Of a stretch of 64,000 bases of DNA, positions 11,886 through 24,839 are shown piece by piece. Each line of letters opens with the position of its first letter. The first letter of the stretch is position 1. This DNA comes from Riptortus pedestris (lineage: Eukaryota; Arthropoda; Insecta; Hemiptera; Alydidae), in contig CM032230.1 of NCBI GenBank assembly GCA_019009955.1, forward strand, positions 16,969,501 through 17,033,500, given 5' to 3'. A program made the position numbers and the translations under genes. Under the pieces are notes generated by a model that was not told where the DNA came from, did no database searches, and worked only from the letters and a program-made list of their open reading frames with translations.

Positions 11886-12189
11886 ACATATAATTTTGAA
11901 CTGACCTCATTTTTGTTATCTCCTGGGTAGGATCGATGGATATTTGAAGAATTTTTTTGAATATCCCATCATGAGTAGAACCTCGATAGCTGATTTTCCC
12001 TAAGGGAAATTTGCTAAAATGCATATAACAACATTTAATTTGCAATAAGATTTGTTCTGTACACTTTTTCAATTTTGATGTTGAATAACAGAGATATTTC
12101 AAAATCCCCCCCCCCCTCTAAAACCCTCCTCCCTCAGACCTAATTTCACCCATTAACGAACTTGATCTTTATTTTTGAATATTCTTCCC

Positions 12190-14025
12190 TTTATATTTGT
12201 TGCCTATACACAAGAAATTCTATTGCGTATGTACAACCCCCCCTCCCTATATTATATCCCTCAGTACAGTGGAACATATTAAAATGATCTAGGCAATTCC
12301 TTTGTGCACCGGGATGTACCAGAGTTACACCTGTAATCACACATATTAACCATGCACTGTTTACAAGATATCCAAAATTTAAAACTAATCCACTATTTTG
12401 GAATCCTCAAAATTTTCTTCTTGTACCATGATAATGTTATCGAGGTTGGCTGAAAACATCGTAATAGTCTCCTCCCACTTAAAATTATTTTGTCTCTCAT
12501 ATGTTATAAATTGGTGATTGCAAAATGATAAGGCCTTCATTCAGAATAATTTTGAGTAATGAGAGATGTTTTGTTAGTATGATTCCATGGCATGAAATGT
12601 TAGTTATTTTTCACAACTTCGTCTCATTGGTAGTCAAGCACTGTTGGCCTTATGAGCTATGAGGGTGTAATATGAAGCTACATTTTAACTAGGGGAATCC
12701 AAGAAAAGCTCTATCCTTCACAACAATACATATAACTAATAAATTGTTGTGCATGCATTTTTTCTTGAAGTTTCCCCATTGTAAATATTCTCATATAGAA
12801 CTATATTTTTGGAACGTGGTCAGTAGTGGGCTACTAAATTGTATCTTATGTCAGCATCACATACTCTGTATAATTTAGACTATGCTTTCACAATATTTGA
12901 TTCTGTGCAATTGTATGTAATATGAATTTTCATTAATAACGTTATTAACTTCGAAGGAGATGATATAAGATGCAGGGAATATTGTCTCGGACCATAGCCA
13001 ACCCCTGAGGCTAAGGCAGCTACTACATTCCAGGAAGGTGTTAAAATATTATAATTCAGGGGACCACTATTGTGAACCAACCAACAATAAAATATTTTTA
13101 CTTATAAATTCAAACAATAGTAGATAAGGAACTGTCATGAAAGTAATATTATTACATGATGGCTCTTACTAATGGAAATATAGACACTTCTCATGATTTT
13201 TCAGGTGTGTAAAGAATTTGAATTGTGACATCGAACTTAAACTCTACCAAGTATTGAGTGGGTTTCTCAAGATGGAGTTGTGTTACTATTTTTCCCCCAG
13301 TTCCTTTCTACATTTTAAATAAAAATCTCAGGTATATTTCATACCTGTAACTAGGGTTTTTCTTATCAACAATCATTTTTGTTTACTTCTCTCAGTTAAA
13401 GAATGATAACATTTACTTAAAAATAAATTAAAATAACTGAGTTTTAAATCTGTCAGTACTCGTCTGAAATCAAGATCAAAAAAGGTTAATGAAAACTTGG
13501 CTATAAATATATTAAATCAACAGAAAGTAAGGACGTAAATGGGACAGCGAGTGGAGTAAGGACGGCACTTCATATCTGCTCATGGGAAAAGTGTAATGGT
13601 TAAAAATATCTAGCAGTGAGATTTGCAACAAATTATATCAAGTAAGGATGGAAATTCCAGGTGAGCCAACAACCCACTACAATTTTTTTTAAAAATTACA
13701 GAGGATCAAATGATAGGAGTATGGTGGTGGTCATTCTGTCTCCTCGCCAGGGATCAATCAGTCAGGAAATATTTCCTTCAAAATATTCATTTAAATCTGT
13801 TGCTCTATCAAATCTGTTACTAGTATCATGCTCAAGCCAAACATTTGCCAGTAGTGCTTGCTGCTGAAGTCCAGTATTGCATAATGTTTTTCACAAATAC
13901 GGAATCTGTTGCTACAGTTTCTAGCACATTCAGGCATACTCCTATAAACGCCTACAAGGATTGTTGAAAGAGTTCCTGAGCATCAACCCTCTTATAACAT
14001 GCATCTCATCAAAATAAAAAAGTAT
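12190..14025. other. Gene-free stretch
   Basis: No gene, RNA or recognisable element end. The short open frames at 12880-13080 and 13661-13867 lack splice or homology support. Confidence 0.4.
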
Positions 14026-14822
14026 TTGAGGGTACTCCCCTCTCACAGCATATGCTGTCCGTACACTCCTTTGAGGGTACTCCCCTCTCACAGTATATGC
14101 TGTCCGTACACTCCTTTGAGGGTACTCCACTCTCACAGTATATGCTGTCCGTACACTCCTTTGAAGGTACTCCCCTCTCACAGTATATGCTGTCCGTACA
14201 CTCCTTTGAGGGTACACCCCTCTCACAGTATATGCTGTCCGTACACTCCGTTGAGGGTACACCCCTCTCACAGTATATGCTGTCCGTACACTCCTTTGAG
14301 GGTACACCCCTCTCACAGTATATGCTGTCCGTACACTCCTTTGAGGGTACTCCTCTCTCACAGCATATGCTGTCCGTACATTCCTTTGAGGGTACACCCC
14401 TCTCACAGTATATGCTGTCCGTACACTCCTTTGAAGGTACTCCCCTCTCACAGTATATGCTGTCCGTACACTCCTTTGAGGGTACACCCCTCTCACAGTA
14501 TATGCTGTCCGTACACTCCTTTGAGGGTACTCCCCTCTCACAGTATATGCTGTCCGTACACTCCTTTGAGGGTACTCCCCTCTCACAGTATATGCTGTCC
14601 GTACACTCCTTTGAGGGTACTCCCCTCTCACAGTATATGCTGTCCGTACACTCCTTTGAGGGTACACCCCTCTCACAGTATATGCTGTCCGTACACTCCT
14701 TTGAGGGTACACCCCTCTCACAGTATATGCTGTCCGTACACTCCTTTGAGGGTACTCCCCTCTCACAGTATATGCTGTCCATACACTTCTTTGAGGGTAC
14801 TTCCCCTCACAGCATATGCTGA
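14026..14822. repeat. 45-bp minisatellite, about 17.7 units
   Basis: The unit runs from ggtactcccctctcacagta through tatgctgtccgtacactcc to tttgag (45 bases). Seventeen complete units and one partial unit are present with very few substitutions. The main variable site is base 6 of the unit (T or A), which gives the order T T T T A A A T A T A T T T A A T T. Rarer changes are at base 45 (units 3 and 9) and in units 1, 8, 17 and 18. Because 45 is a multiple of three, four of the six frames stay open throughout, creating large artificial ORFs on both strands. The flank at 14828-14860 carries short palindromes (ctctcaagagag). Confidence 0.95.
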
Positions 14823-14829
14823 CATACAT

Positions 14830-16010
14830 CCCCTTGGGGCACTCTCTCTCAAGAGAGTTAATATTGGAAAAAATGGAATTCAAAATACCACTTGGCTTTC
14901 AACAGTAGACTGATCTTTTCTTCAGATGATTGGGAGACATTCACCTGTCTTTATTTATAACTATACTTAGAAACATAAGCTAGTAGGTGAGGGGAAACTT
15001 GCTGGCAGTAGTGAATATCACCAGAAGATGGTGAAAGGCTAGATCCCATCATTAGTTTAAGGCAGTGGAATCCCGTTATTCTAAACTAATTACTATTGGT
15101 TGAAACTATATGCTAGGTGCGTAGAATTGACAGACGTTCTCTCAATAAAACCTTATGAGCTTAGCTGATACATACTAGCTTAAATCCTCATCGGCAGTTC
15201 CAATTTCAAATCTCTCTTTTCTGGATCATATTTTTGGAATTATTTATTTTTTCGGATTAATAATGTAGTATCAATTTACATAACTATACGAATACAAATG
15301 TCTAAATTCTGTTTATTTATTCATTTGTTGTTGTTTTTAATTTATTTATTTGTAAATATTTTTTTAATTTATAAATATCAAATGTTGCAATGCATTATAT
15401 CTTGACATAAAAATTGTATTGACATGCGGGTTATATTATCATATAATTGCTGTATATTTAAAATGATGAATGAATACTTTAACAAATTATTTATTTTCAA
15501 AGCTTAATGTGTTAGCTGTCATATTTGAATGTCAGTGTTTCATTTTTTAAAATAATTCTATTACTATGTAATATTCTTCAGAGATTATGGCTGTATTTGA
15601 TATACATAAATATCTTGAGCTCTATAAATATTATCCTTTTTTCTGCCTAAATTTAGGATAATGATTAATAGTAAGCCATCATTCCCGTAGATATATGTTA
15701 ACAAACATATCCCCAGTATGAAGCCAATCTCTCCTAAAGAGCAAGTATAAATATCGTGAACAATGTAGTGGGGGTGAAAAATGGATAAAATATATAGTGA
15801 ACAAAGGTGTTCATCTTAAATGACCCCAGCTGTAGTCTCTGAAGAATAAGTGTTCCACGTTTTAATAAATACTGAATAAATGTTTTTGTTTTTTAATTTG
15901 TTATTGCCTTTTATTTGCCTTAGAACACAACTTTTCCCCTTATAATATAACAATTTCATTTTATTACAGCTATGCCTAATAAAGAACACACATCAATTCT
16001 TCCTTATAGT
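14830..16010. other. Gene-free stretch
   Basis: AT-rich sequence with no coding frame of note and no recognised element. Confidence 0.4.
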
Positions 16011-16011
16011 A

Positions 16012-16830
16012 TAAAAAGTTCATCTCACAGGGGCTGATAAAATAAGCAAATTTCTCCATTTTTCCTGTAATAATAGACAGATGTAAACACGTCTTAACAT
16101 TTAAGCTGGAAATAAGAGTTTTAGTGGTTTAGTAACAGCTCAAACAGATGAGTGAAAGAGACTGCATAAACTAAGCAGTCTTCCCACATGACACACTACT
16201 GATCTCTGCTCACCATATATTCTCGATTTCTAATTAAAAATCCGAGTAGACATGAGGGTTTACTGATGACTAAAGACAAGAAAATACAAACAATTTGCTT
16301 AATTTGAGTTACAAATGTATATAAAAACAATTGCAGAGCACCAATGGTTTAATAAGATAGGTTCTATAACGTTTTCTAAAAACAATGGAGGTATTTTTTC
16401 GAATTCCCCTCCCTCTATACCCCCCTTATTCCTCGTCAGATTTCAGCCATTAATAAATATGGGCTTTAGTGTTGATTGGAGCAGTTAAAAATTGAGGGTA
16501 TAGAAAATAAACATTTTCTAGTGAAGATATAAAATCTTAATTGATGAAATCATCCCACATGTATCTCATTTAATGAAAATATGATAATATCAAGCTTGGA
16601 AGATGTTTCATTATGTATGCGCTTATTGTTGAATTACGATGATTAACAATGAGGATTTACTGGAGGCTTAAATTTAAAAAATTCAAATCTCTATTCATAT
16701 TAGTGATAGAGACAAGATGTATATAATAACATTTATAAGCCATTAAATTTGCATTGAGATAGGTTCTATACAATTTTTCAATCCGATGTTTAATAATGGA
16801 GGTATTATCAATTTTCTAAATTCCCCTTCT
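16012..16830 (-). repeat. Cluster of decayed family B fragments
   Basis: Two antisense 3' ends occur close together: agttcatctcacaggggctg at 16017 and gcataaactaagcagtcttc at about 16165. Internal landmarks follow (tgagggtttactgatg, gtcagatttcagccattaat, gataggttctatac). Copies are broken and divergent. Confidence 0.55.
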
Positions 16831-19800
16831 AAACCACCCCTATATAGCTATAGCTGACTTTGCTTAACAATCTAATAAAAATTATGGTAAAGCAAGGATC
16901 TTATGAGCTGTGAATTTACTACGTCTAATAACATAAATTGTTTTACACTCGTTAAATCTTACTTTCCTTATAAAGTGATGTGGTATTAAACATATTTATT
17001 AGCATATCGGTACAGATACTTAAGCTACGGGCTAGGGAGGTCTATGCAAGTTGGAATGCATTGATTCTTGCCTCCAGAGAAAATGACTTTAGGAAATGTC
17101 TTAAAATCATATACAAAAGGGATTTAATGAAATAAGTACATTTCTGCATTTTAACATATTTTTTTATTTGACAAATATTTAACAAATATGTAAAATAAAA
17201 TAATCTTCAACTAAATAAATTTTAAAATACAATTAGCTCACTTCGTGTCTTTGGATTTTAAGTAATAAATTACTGATATATATATAACTCACAATCACCG
17301 TAATGTAGGCTGGTTGGTGAAGGTATTTCACCAAGTAATTTCTTTATATAAAGACAGTAATCCTAACAATTATCGAATCTAATTTTAATGAAATATAAAT
17401 TAATGGAAACATCTGGCTTTGTATTTCTCTGACATTTTTATACTAAGAAATTACCTCTTACTAAAATTACTTTCAATTGACAGTTAAATAGACACATGAA
17501 GACTATTTACCTGTCCAATGACAGACTTTCTACGACTTCAAATAACATTTTTTTTTCTTTACTAACCACGTACATCGGTGGATTGAATGCCAAGATTTTA
17601 GAAATTAAGTTAAAATTATACTCTTTACACATTAAAATAAAGACCCAGTGACTCAACATCAACGACAAGTATATATTACATCATAGTCTTCCAATATACC
17701 AACTTTATCTAAGAGTCGATAATTTCTTCAATCAAACATCTTGAGTTACTACTTAGATGTAGTTTGCAGAAACGATGGTACTGAAATCCTAATTGAACAT
17801 GGCCTTGCTTAACTTAACCAATGACATATGAAACCCAGTCATAAGAATGTCTGGACATGTACAGATTTTATCTAAAGAAACCCATTCTAACCTTGATAGG
17901 ATAAATAAGATACTTTCAAATTAATCATAAAAATACTTGATTCTGAATTATGATAAAAAAAATAGATACTGATTACTTTTTTTTCCGATTCTAATAATAA
18001 ATTTCTTATTCTATTAATTTGTTTGACTATACCAAATACAATTCACAAATATGTATGCTGAACCATTTTAAAATTAGAGACATATAAATAATCAATAGGT
18101 ACTTTTTGGTTTTGACTTTAAACTAACCAACTTTGTAACCTCACCTTACAAAATACCTGGAAAACTACTCCAAATTCATATTAGCAAAGACTTAAAATAG
18201 AATTTTCCTGATTATAGCTTCATCAATTTTAAATGTTATGATATAAACATTATTAAATAAAAATGAAGTTGATATCAAGATAATTTTCAGTCTTTTTACA
18301 TTATTATTTTTTATTTATGCTTATAATTGCTATAAACAACGATCAGAGCTTGTATGCAGCCAATAATAATTACGATGTATATATTTTTTTTTTTTTGACT
18401 CCCAATTTTAGCTCATTTCAATAAAAGCTCATATAATTTCATATAAAAAAAATAAACTTTCAGTGAAATTTACAAAGTCACTCTCACTAAATTGGCAGAC
18501 GTTCGCAGATGAGCATGTAGTTTTAATAAATAAGAATTAATTTTGAGGCATTGTCTCTGAGGATGGTTTCAACGCTAAAGGAGGAGCTACTATCTACTGC
18601 TCACTCAACCCTAAAACCTTCAGACTTACTCATCAAGATAAAATTAAAAATGGTCATTGAACATTTGGTTTTCCGTGCCTCTTAACCAATTTACCTTCCT
18701 TCTATTGGTCTGATTGAATGAAGCAAAATTCAAATCAAGCATTTTGTATCAAAGACAACTCATCTGTCAAATTTTGACGAGCAAATTAAATAAGAAAGGA
18801 AAGTAAGTGAAACTGACTTTTAGAAAAATAAGAGACTTTTTTTTTTAGATGTGCTCTTTTAAATTATGGAACATAAAATAAGTAAACGTTTAAAAAATCT
18901 CACAATACTCAAGTGTAGTGTTATGACTCTTTCATGTTTGCAAAATTTATTAAATCCTTAGCAATGAGATGAAATCAGTTTATTTCATGCCAACATGAAA
19001 ATTAGTTCCTACTTCCAAAATAAGAGTTAGAACAGAATAGTAAGTCATAGATAAATGACTGGAATACCAAAGTTTTATGAAAAATAAAGAAATAATGGTT
19101 ATGATTCAAAGGGTTTTTAATTTGAATGAGCTTAGAAACTCATTTTATAAAAATTCTTCTTATTCTATTCATATTTCATAAAAATAAAAACAAAAAATCA
19201 TGAAAAAATAGGGTAAGCAGCCTTGCTTATTATCTATTATACTAAATGTGCACTTCAATCAATATTAAATATATCAAATATGAAATTTGCAACAAACCTT
19301 ATTCCTAACTAAAATACAGTCACAAAATACAAAAAATTCACTAAACAAGAAAAAATGGTACTCAGTACAAATTATTTTACTGACTAGACAAACAATTTCA
19401 GCCTTTTAAGCAAATCTTTTTAAGATTACTTCTTCCACCTTTATCATTACAAAAATCCTGCATTAAACTGAGCTGGAACAATTATGGAGCTGGAACCATT
19501 ATAATTATGAAGTTTTAATAAAGCTCATTGTAGGCTTGGAATTATAATTAGATTGTAATTTTAAATAGGTAAATGGTTTTAATTGCTGTCCATAATTTTA
19601 CTTATCAATGTCCACTTTATACTAATACTGCTTAATGGGTTAATATTCATAATAATAATCCTAATTATAAAATTGTTGGCTAAAGAGCCCTGAAGCTTGC
19701 TACAGATGGCTTTGTTAGAAAGTGAAGAGGGATCAGCAATACACATTTTCTCTGCTCTATCAGGATCTCAATACAGCTCAAAGATGTCACCATCAGCTAT

Positions 19801-19902
19801 TCAATCACTTCATGATTGAGTAGGGGACAAGTCGAAGCCCACCCATACTAACTAGAGCAAAATTCCTAGTTATGCTATTAATTAAATTTATAAATGAGAT
19901 AA
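16831..19902. other. Long gene-free stretch
   Basis: About 3 kb of AT-rich sequence in which no gene, RNA or complete repeat was recognised. Segment 17020-17110 has a weak SINE-like look (ctagggaggtctatgc, then gattcttgcctcc). Confidence 0.35.
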
Positions 19903-20133
19903 GGGGCTCAGGTTAGCCATGCGAGTTAAAGCGTTGACCTTTATCTCACATGGTAAAACTGGAGTGGCGAGTTCGATTCTTGCCTGGGCAAAGGAAATTA
20001 TTTAGTGACGAAATTCATTAAATAACGTCCTATAATCCCACTTTGGCTAGAAAAGGGTGGTAACCTGTAGATAACCCACCCCGATTAGCCTAAGTTGCAA
20101 AAAGTGGACGTTAATAAATAATAATAATAATAA
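19903..20133 (+). mobile_element. tRNA-derived SINE, copy 1, complete with 12-bp duplication
   Basis: The head ggggctcaggttagccatgc resembles a tRNA 5' half with an A box, and gagttcgattcttgcctggg contains the B box GTTCGATTC. The body carries aaagggtggtaacctgtaga, a block conserved in all copies, and the tail is (ATA)n. The 12-base target-site duplication TAAATGAGATAA is perfect at 19891-19902 and 20134-20145. This is a SINE rather than a tRNA gene, because cloverleaf stems are not maintained and the body and tail follow. Confidence 0.85.
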
Positions 20134-20145
20134 TAAATGAGATAA

Positions 20146-21051
20146 TATCCATTAGAATTAGTGGGCAAGTTAAATTTTCAAGAATGATTACTCAATTTTA
20201 AAATTCAGAAATACGTTCAAGGCCTTTAAATACATGTTATCTAAATTAATAAAACTCTACTAATAAACTATATAAGGTTTGCCAGTATATGTTTTTGTCA
20301 TGTTCGGGTCATTTTATGGCTGATTTGATTGGAACAGAATTGAAGTTCTTGTCTGGTTACTTGTTCTCAAATCTGTTTTTAAACAGCTCAAACAACCTCA
20401 TATTTATAAGCTCAAACTTTTATATTTCAGACCCAAATACCAAAAATTATATTTTCCTAGTGTGAATGGGGGTTTACTTTGAAGCCAAAACATACATTCA
20501 TAAATATTTTCATCATTGGATTAAAAAATAAATAAAAAAAGTTGTAATAACTATTCCTTAGTACGTCTTTCAGCATTAGAAAGTTATTATTTAATACTGC
20601 AACATTCAAAATTATTACTATAAAGGATTATGACTCAAAAGTCTTGTCAGTCTTTACACAGTGCAATAAAATTGTACTAGAAAAATAACAAATAACAGCT
20701 CAATCCTCAAAGTTTAAGCCAAACAATTCCAGTCAAGAGCCAACAAAACTTTTGTGCCATCCTCTGTAATTGTAAATTCTGGTCACTGGCTCACACTTCT
20801 TAATAGTAAGTTTTTGCTAGTTAGTTATTAACATTACACGTCTTTTAATGTTTAGCAGTTGTTTAAAGAGCAAAGCATCATTACTTCTGTTATGTGATAA
20901 AAGTGTATATGAGAAAAACTACTCTAAACCACAGTGTCGGTGTGTTACATCCACAGCTTTCTTGCAACTTTGGTTGAAGAAAAGTTCTATACTTTTCTTG
21001 GGCGTAATAATAAACATGAATCTAAAAATAATTAAAAGAAAATCATTCTTG
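20146..21051. other. Gene-free stretch
   Basis: No gene supported. Around 20405-20560 there is weak resemblance to family B (aatgggggtttactttg). The open frame at 20848-21063 is unsupported. Confidence 0.35.
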
Positions 21052-21197
21052 CCAGGGCAATAGGAATTTATTTTGGGTCAAGCTCATTAAATAAAATCCT
21101 TAATCCCATCCCGGTTAGAAAAGGGTGGTAACCTGTAGATAACCCATCTCAATTAGCCAAGTAGCAAAAAGTGGACGTACATAAATGTAATTATAAA
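21052..21197 (+). repeat. 5'-truncated SINE copy
   Basis: Retains cttgccagggcaatagg, aaagggtggtaacctgtaga and gcaaaaagtggacgt of the SINE body; the A box head is missing. Confidence 0.7.
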
Positions 21198-21199
21198 TG

Positions 21200-21200
<1 letters not shown>

Positions 21201-21239
<39 letters not shown>
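21201..21239. repeat. (TA)n microsatellite
   Basis: About 19 TA units just after the truncated SINE. Confidence 0.9.
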
Positions 21240-21242
<3 letters not shown>

Positions 21243-21499
21243 TAGTCTGACTTTATGAGACAGTGTTTCCTATTAAAATATGAGGTTTATACACGCATAA
21301 TAAAATATGAGGATTATACACGCATAATTCCTGTACCCAATTCACAACATACATCAGTCATTACAGGAGAAATGGCTGGAGACAAGTAAAAAAATGTTGT
21401 GAATAGCGTAAAATAAAATATATATTTAATTAGAATTGGGAGAGTAAATGAAAATAAACTCTGAGAGATAACTGATATAAGCGCTTGACTCCAGTTCTG

Positions 21500-21985
21500 A
21501 CAGTAAATTGAAGATAACGAAAATGAGGTCAGTTCAAAATTTGATATATATATATATATATATTTGTCTGTTAACGCTCTAGCGGTCGCAATTTTTGCTT
21601 GATCGTTACCATACTCGATATTTAAACATTTTATGTAAAAATAAAGATCGAGTTCGTTAAGCCTAAAATCGGCTCAGTGGGAAGGGGGGGGGTTTAGAGG
21701 GGAGCATTTTCAAAAATTCAAAATATCTCCATTACTATAGTCAGATCGAAAAATTTTATAGAATCAATTTTATTGCAAATTAAATTTACTATAAATATTG
21801 TTATTTATATTTATTCTCTATCTTGAATATTAACCCAGATATTTGCATTTTTATTATGTGTGTGCGGATAAAGGATGAGATGAGATCGGTTAACTTCGGT
21901 TCTAGTCGTGTTTTCGCCAAAAGCTAGTTCGGCCGTTTCCGTAACTGTTCGACTTGTGAAATTTCTTTATTGTAAAACTTCACGT
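21500..21985 (+). mobile_element. Family B copy, both termini damaged
   Basis: Sense copy from acgaaaatgaggtcagttc through a short (TA)n, ctctagcggtcgcaattttt, ggctcagtgggaaggggggg and the downstream block tagttcggccgtttccgtaa to aaacttcacgttgg. The 5' AGCAGATTTCCC end and the 3' hairpin are absent. Confidence 0.7.
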
Positions 21986-22527
21986 TGGAAATAAATCCAA
22001 TACCTATAGAGTTTATCAAACAAATATAAGGCTTTGTTCAGAAAGTTTCTGCTAATATGTGCAAGGCAGCCTTTGGCCTCCTGTAAAGGCAGAGTCCCTA
22101 TTATCACAAATTGATGTCATTTGTTTTGAGGAAGAGAGAGCTTTCTTCAGTGTTTTAATCCATTTAATATCAACACTGTCTTAACCCTTTCCCTTCAGTA
22201 CCCTGATAGTCAGGAAGAACAAGTTAGTTCATTTTTATCATTTGATGCTTTCTTATTTCCACAAAGGTAAGAATGCAGCAAGCAAAACATGCTGATATAG
22301 GGACAAATGCATTAAGTGAGTAGTTTGTGAATTCAGGCAGGAAGAATTGAGAATTGAAGATCATGAATGCTCAGGTAAGTCAGTTGCAGACCATATCAAG
22401 GCGTATATTTCTGAACCACCAGAGAACCACTGGAAAACCACCATCAAGAAATAGGAGAGATGCTGGAAGTATCGAATTTGAAGGCCCATGAACTGGCTTC
22501 ATTAGTCACCTTTTTGTTTGAGTGACA

Positions 22528-22605
<78 letters not shown>

Positions 22606-24839
22606 TGTGTAATTCAACAAAAATAAACCCAATTCACAACATACATCAGTCATTACAGGAGAAAACAAAAAGAGGTTAGCTGTTCTCCTAAGCCAAGCAA
22701 AAGAATCTAAATTGTTTTATTTGGATTAGAATAATTTATAAGATAAGTTCAAATTAGCTATTTATGCTGATTAAGAGGATTTCTCTGATAATAACCTGCA
22801 ATTGGAAATTATTGGAATGAAAATTTGTATTCTGATGTGCAAAAGCAGGACAACAAAGAAAACGACTCTCAAATTACAAAATGGATTTTATAGCTCAATG
22901 TAACTTCTGAGAGGATCTTTCCTACTTATCACTTGTTATTTTTATGAAGGAATTGAATATATTTTATGATAGGGGCTTATGAACAGTTTGATTTATTTTT
23001 GGAATAGTTTTTATTTTTGACCTGCCATTTTGAATAATAATAAACTCTTAATTATTTTAAACTGTTAAATTGTAATATTTTTTTTGCTAGTCAGAATAAG
23101 TAACATATATAAAGAGTACAAAACACTGCATATTTTTAATTAACTATTCCATAGTGATAATTATTCAATTTTTGTTATTTCAAGCCTACTAGCGCACACA
23201 GACTAGAGTCTGCAAGTAGGCATCTTAACTGCTAATCTCTACAAAGGCAGAGCTTATAGGGATTATGGATCTTGTCTCCCATTCTTATCGATCAACGATA
23301 ACCTTCCTTAAACAAATAACATGTTGGCAGAGTGGGGTTGTTTATGTTAAACTCAGATAGTTGAACTACACATTCAGCATTTAGCATGGGTTGCAAGAAT
23401 ACCCCTATTATATTTTGATGTTAAAAATAATGGGCCTCCTTACTACACTAATAGTTTCTCTTAAAGACATTTAAATCATTTATTTTGCTTTAATAATCTA
23501 CTCACTGGTTTGGAGGGCTCTCTTCTCCCTACATTTCATCTGGTGAAGCTACTATAACATTATTACCAAAACAGCTCAAAACATGAGAAATGGCGTTTAA
23601 AGCACAGTTCGTAAATATAGAGTGTAGAGATGAAATAGCAATAGAATAACAATGGCAAGAGTCAAATCTGAACTTGGAATTTCAATATTACAATCTAAGT
23701 TTTTGGGTATTGGCCATGTGTTCATGATTCTGGTCGATTTTTCACGAAACGTACTTCTAGCATCATCAGAGCTTTCTCTGAGACCGAAAAATTCCTATTC
23801 CAATAATAATAATCTAAGGAATAGGAGATCTTCAGTATCAGAGATTGACTTAAGGATGCCAGAAGTATGTCTAGCGAAACATCGGCCAGAAACAGGAACA
23901 CACGGTCAATAACTGAAGACTAAGATTGTAACATTGACAAGGACCATGGAAGCCTACGAGTATATTCCTTATTACAATTCATTATGACATCCAAGTCAAC
24001 ATTTTCCAGTAATCACTTTCTTCCAGATTTTTATTTATTTTATTATAAAAAAATAGATCAAACCTTACACAATAAAGAAATGTGAATAGTTTTGGAATGA
24101 TAGTTATATTACTCTTTATTTTTAATAGTAATAAACTTCATTCTACAATTTATTTATTTATTTAAACTGTTAAAATTGCACTATTTCTTAATTTAAGAAA
24201 GAACTTGTGAAGTTGACAACAATACGAGAAATAACACTTAACATGAAATGATACCAACTGTAAGAGGTAAACAGAAGTTTCGTTTCCAAATCAATGAAAC
24301 TCAATGATTATTAATATCAAAGTTTTTTTTCAACTTGGAATTATAATTTTTGAACACCACATAAATGTCTTTTGAAGTATTTCAATCTACAATAATCAGA
24401 AGCATTGTAAAACTTCTTCTCACTGTAATAAGATGTTTATTTATCTATAGTGTGATAATAAGTCATTTAAAATCTTTCCTGTAAGTGAAACTTAAAATAT
24501 AAACATTTATAAAACAAAAAATCAACATAATTAGTGAAAAGAGAAGCTCTAAACTGCACAATGAATAATACTGACAATGTAAATTGTTAAATAAATAATT
24601 TCTCCTTCATCTGAATAAGTAACTTCGGTATAAAAATAATAATAACTATAAATATATCAAATAGGAAAATCACAGGGCCTTCTTATGCCATATAAAATTA
24701 CAAGCATAGATACCCTTTTAAGAATTTGGTGATGATATATGCTGAATTTATGAAATATCAGTTTCAAAAACTGCTTTCAAACGCTTGGTAAGAAACTTTG
24801 AGTATGATGAAAACGAGTATTTAGGAATGACATTAACTA
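21986..24839. other. Gene-free stretch downstream of the F-box gene
   Basis: Contains a 38-base block repeated from 21335 at 22627-22664, and a (TA)n tract whose flanks are mirror-complementary (22525-22608). No gene was recognised. The open frame at 23652-23912 has no support. The F-box gene's 3' UTR must lie in the right-hand part. Confidence 0.4.
22525..22608. repeat. (TA)n tract forming one long palindrome with its flanks
   Basis: The tract is entered by acacagtttata and left by tataaactgtgt, so the whole 84-base block can fold on itself. Confidence 0.85.

Larger units (their letters stand above)
10751..12018 (-). mobile_element. Family B copy split by a younger family B copy
   Basis: The outer element starts (antisense) at agtctgtcacacagggcctg and runs to gtaacgatctgacaaaaa at 11206. 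It resumes at gttgcgaccactagagcg (11795), crosses a (TA)n tract and ends with gattttccctaagggaaatttgcta near 12018. The interrupted point reconstitutes the sequence acaaaaattgcgaccgc found in uninterrupted copies. A further family B fragment follows at 12019-12180. Confidence 0.75.

Noticed and set aside
11758..12102. ORFs with long Ile-Tyr runs here and at 2436, 22444 and 38802
   Set aside because: They are translations of (TA)n microsatellites.
14026..14822. CRISPR-like array
   Set aside because: Units abut with no unique spacers, and the genome is metazoan; it is a minisatellite.
13942..14913. Four overlapping repeat-protein ORFs of about 256-313 codons on both strands
   Set aside because: They are products of a 45-bp tandem repeat whose length is a multiple of three; four frames are equally open and no codon-level constraint is visible.
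19903..20133. Functional tRNA genes at SINE heads
   Set aside because: A and B boxes are present but the cloverleaf stems are not kept, and the conserved SINE body, tail and target duplications follow.
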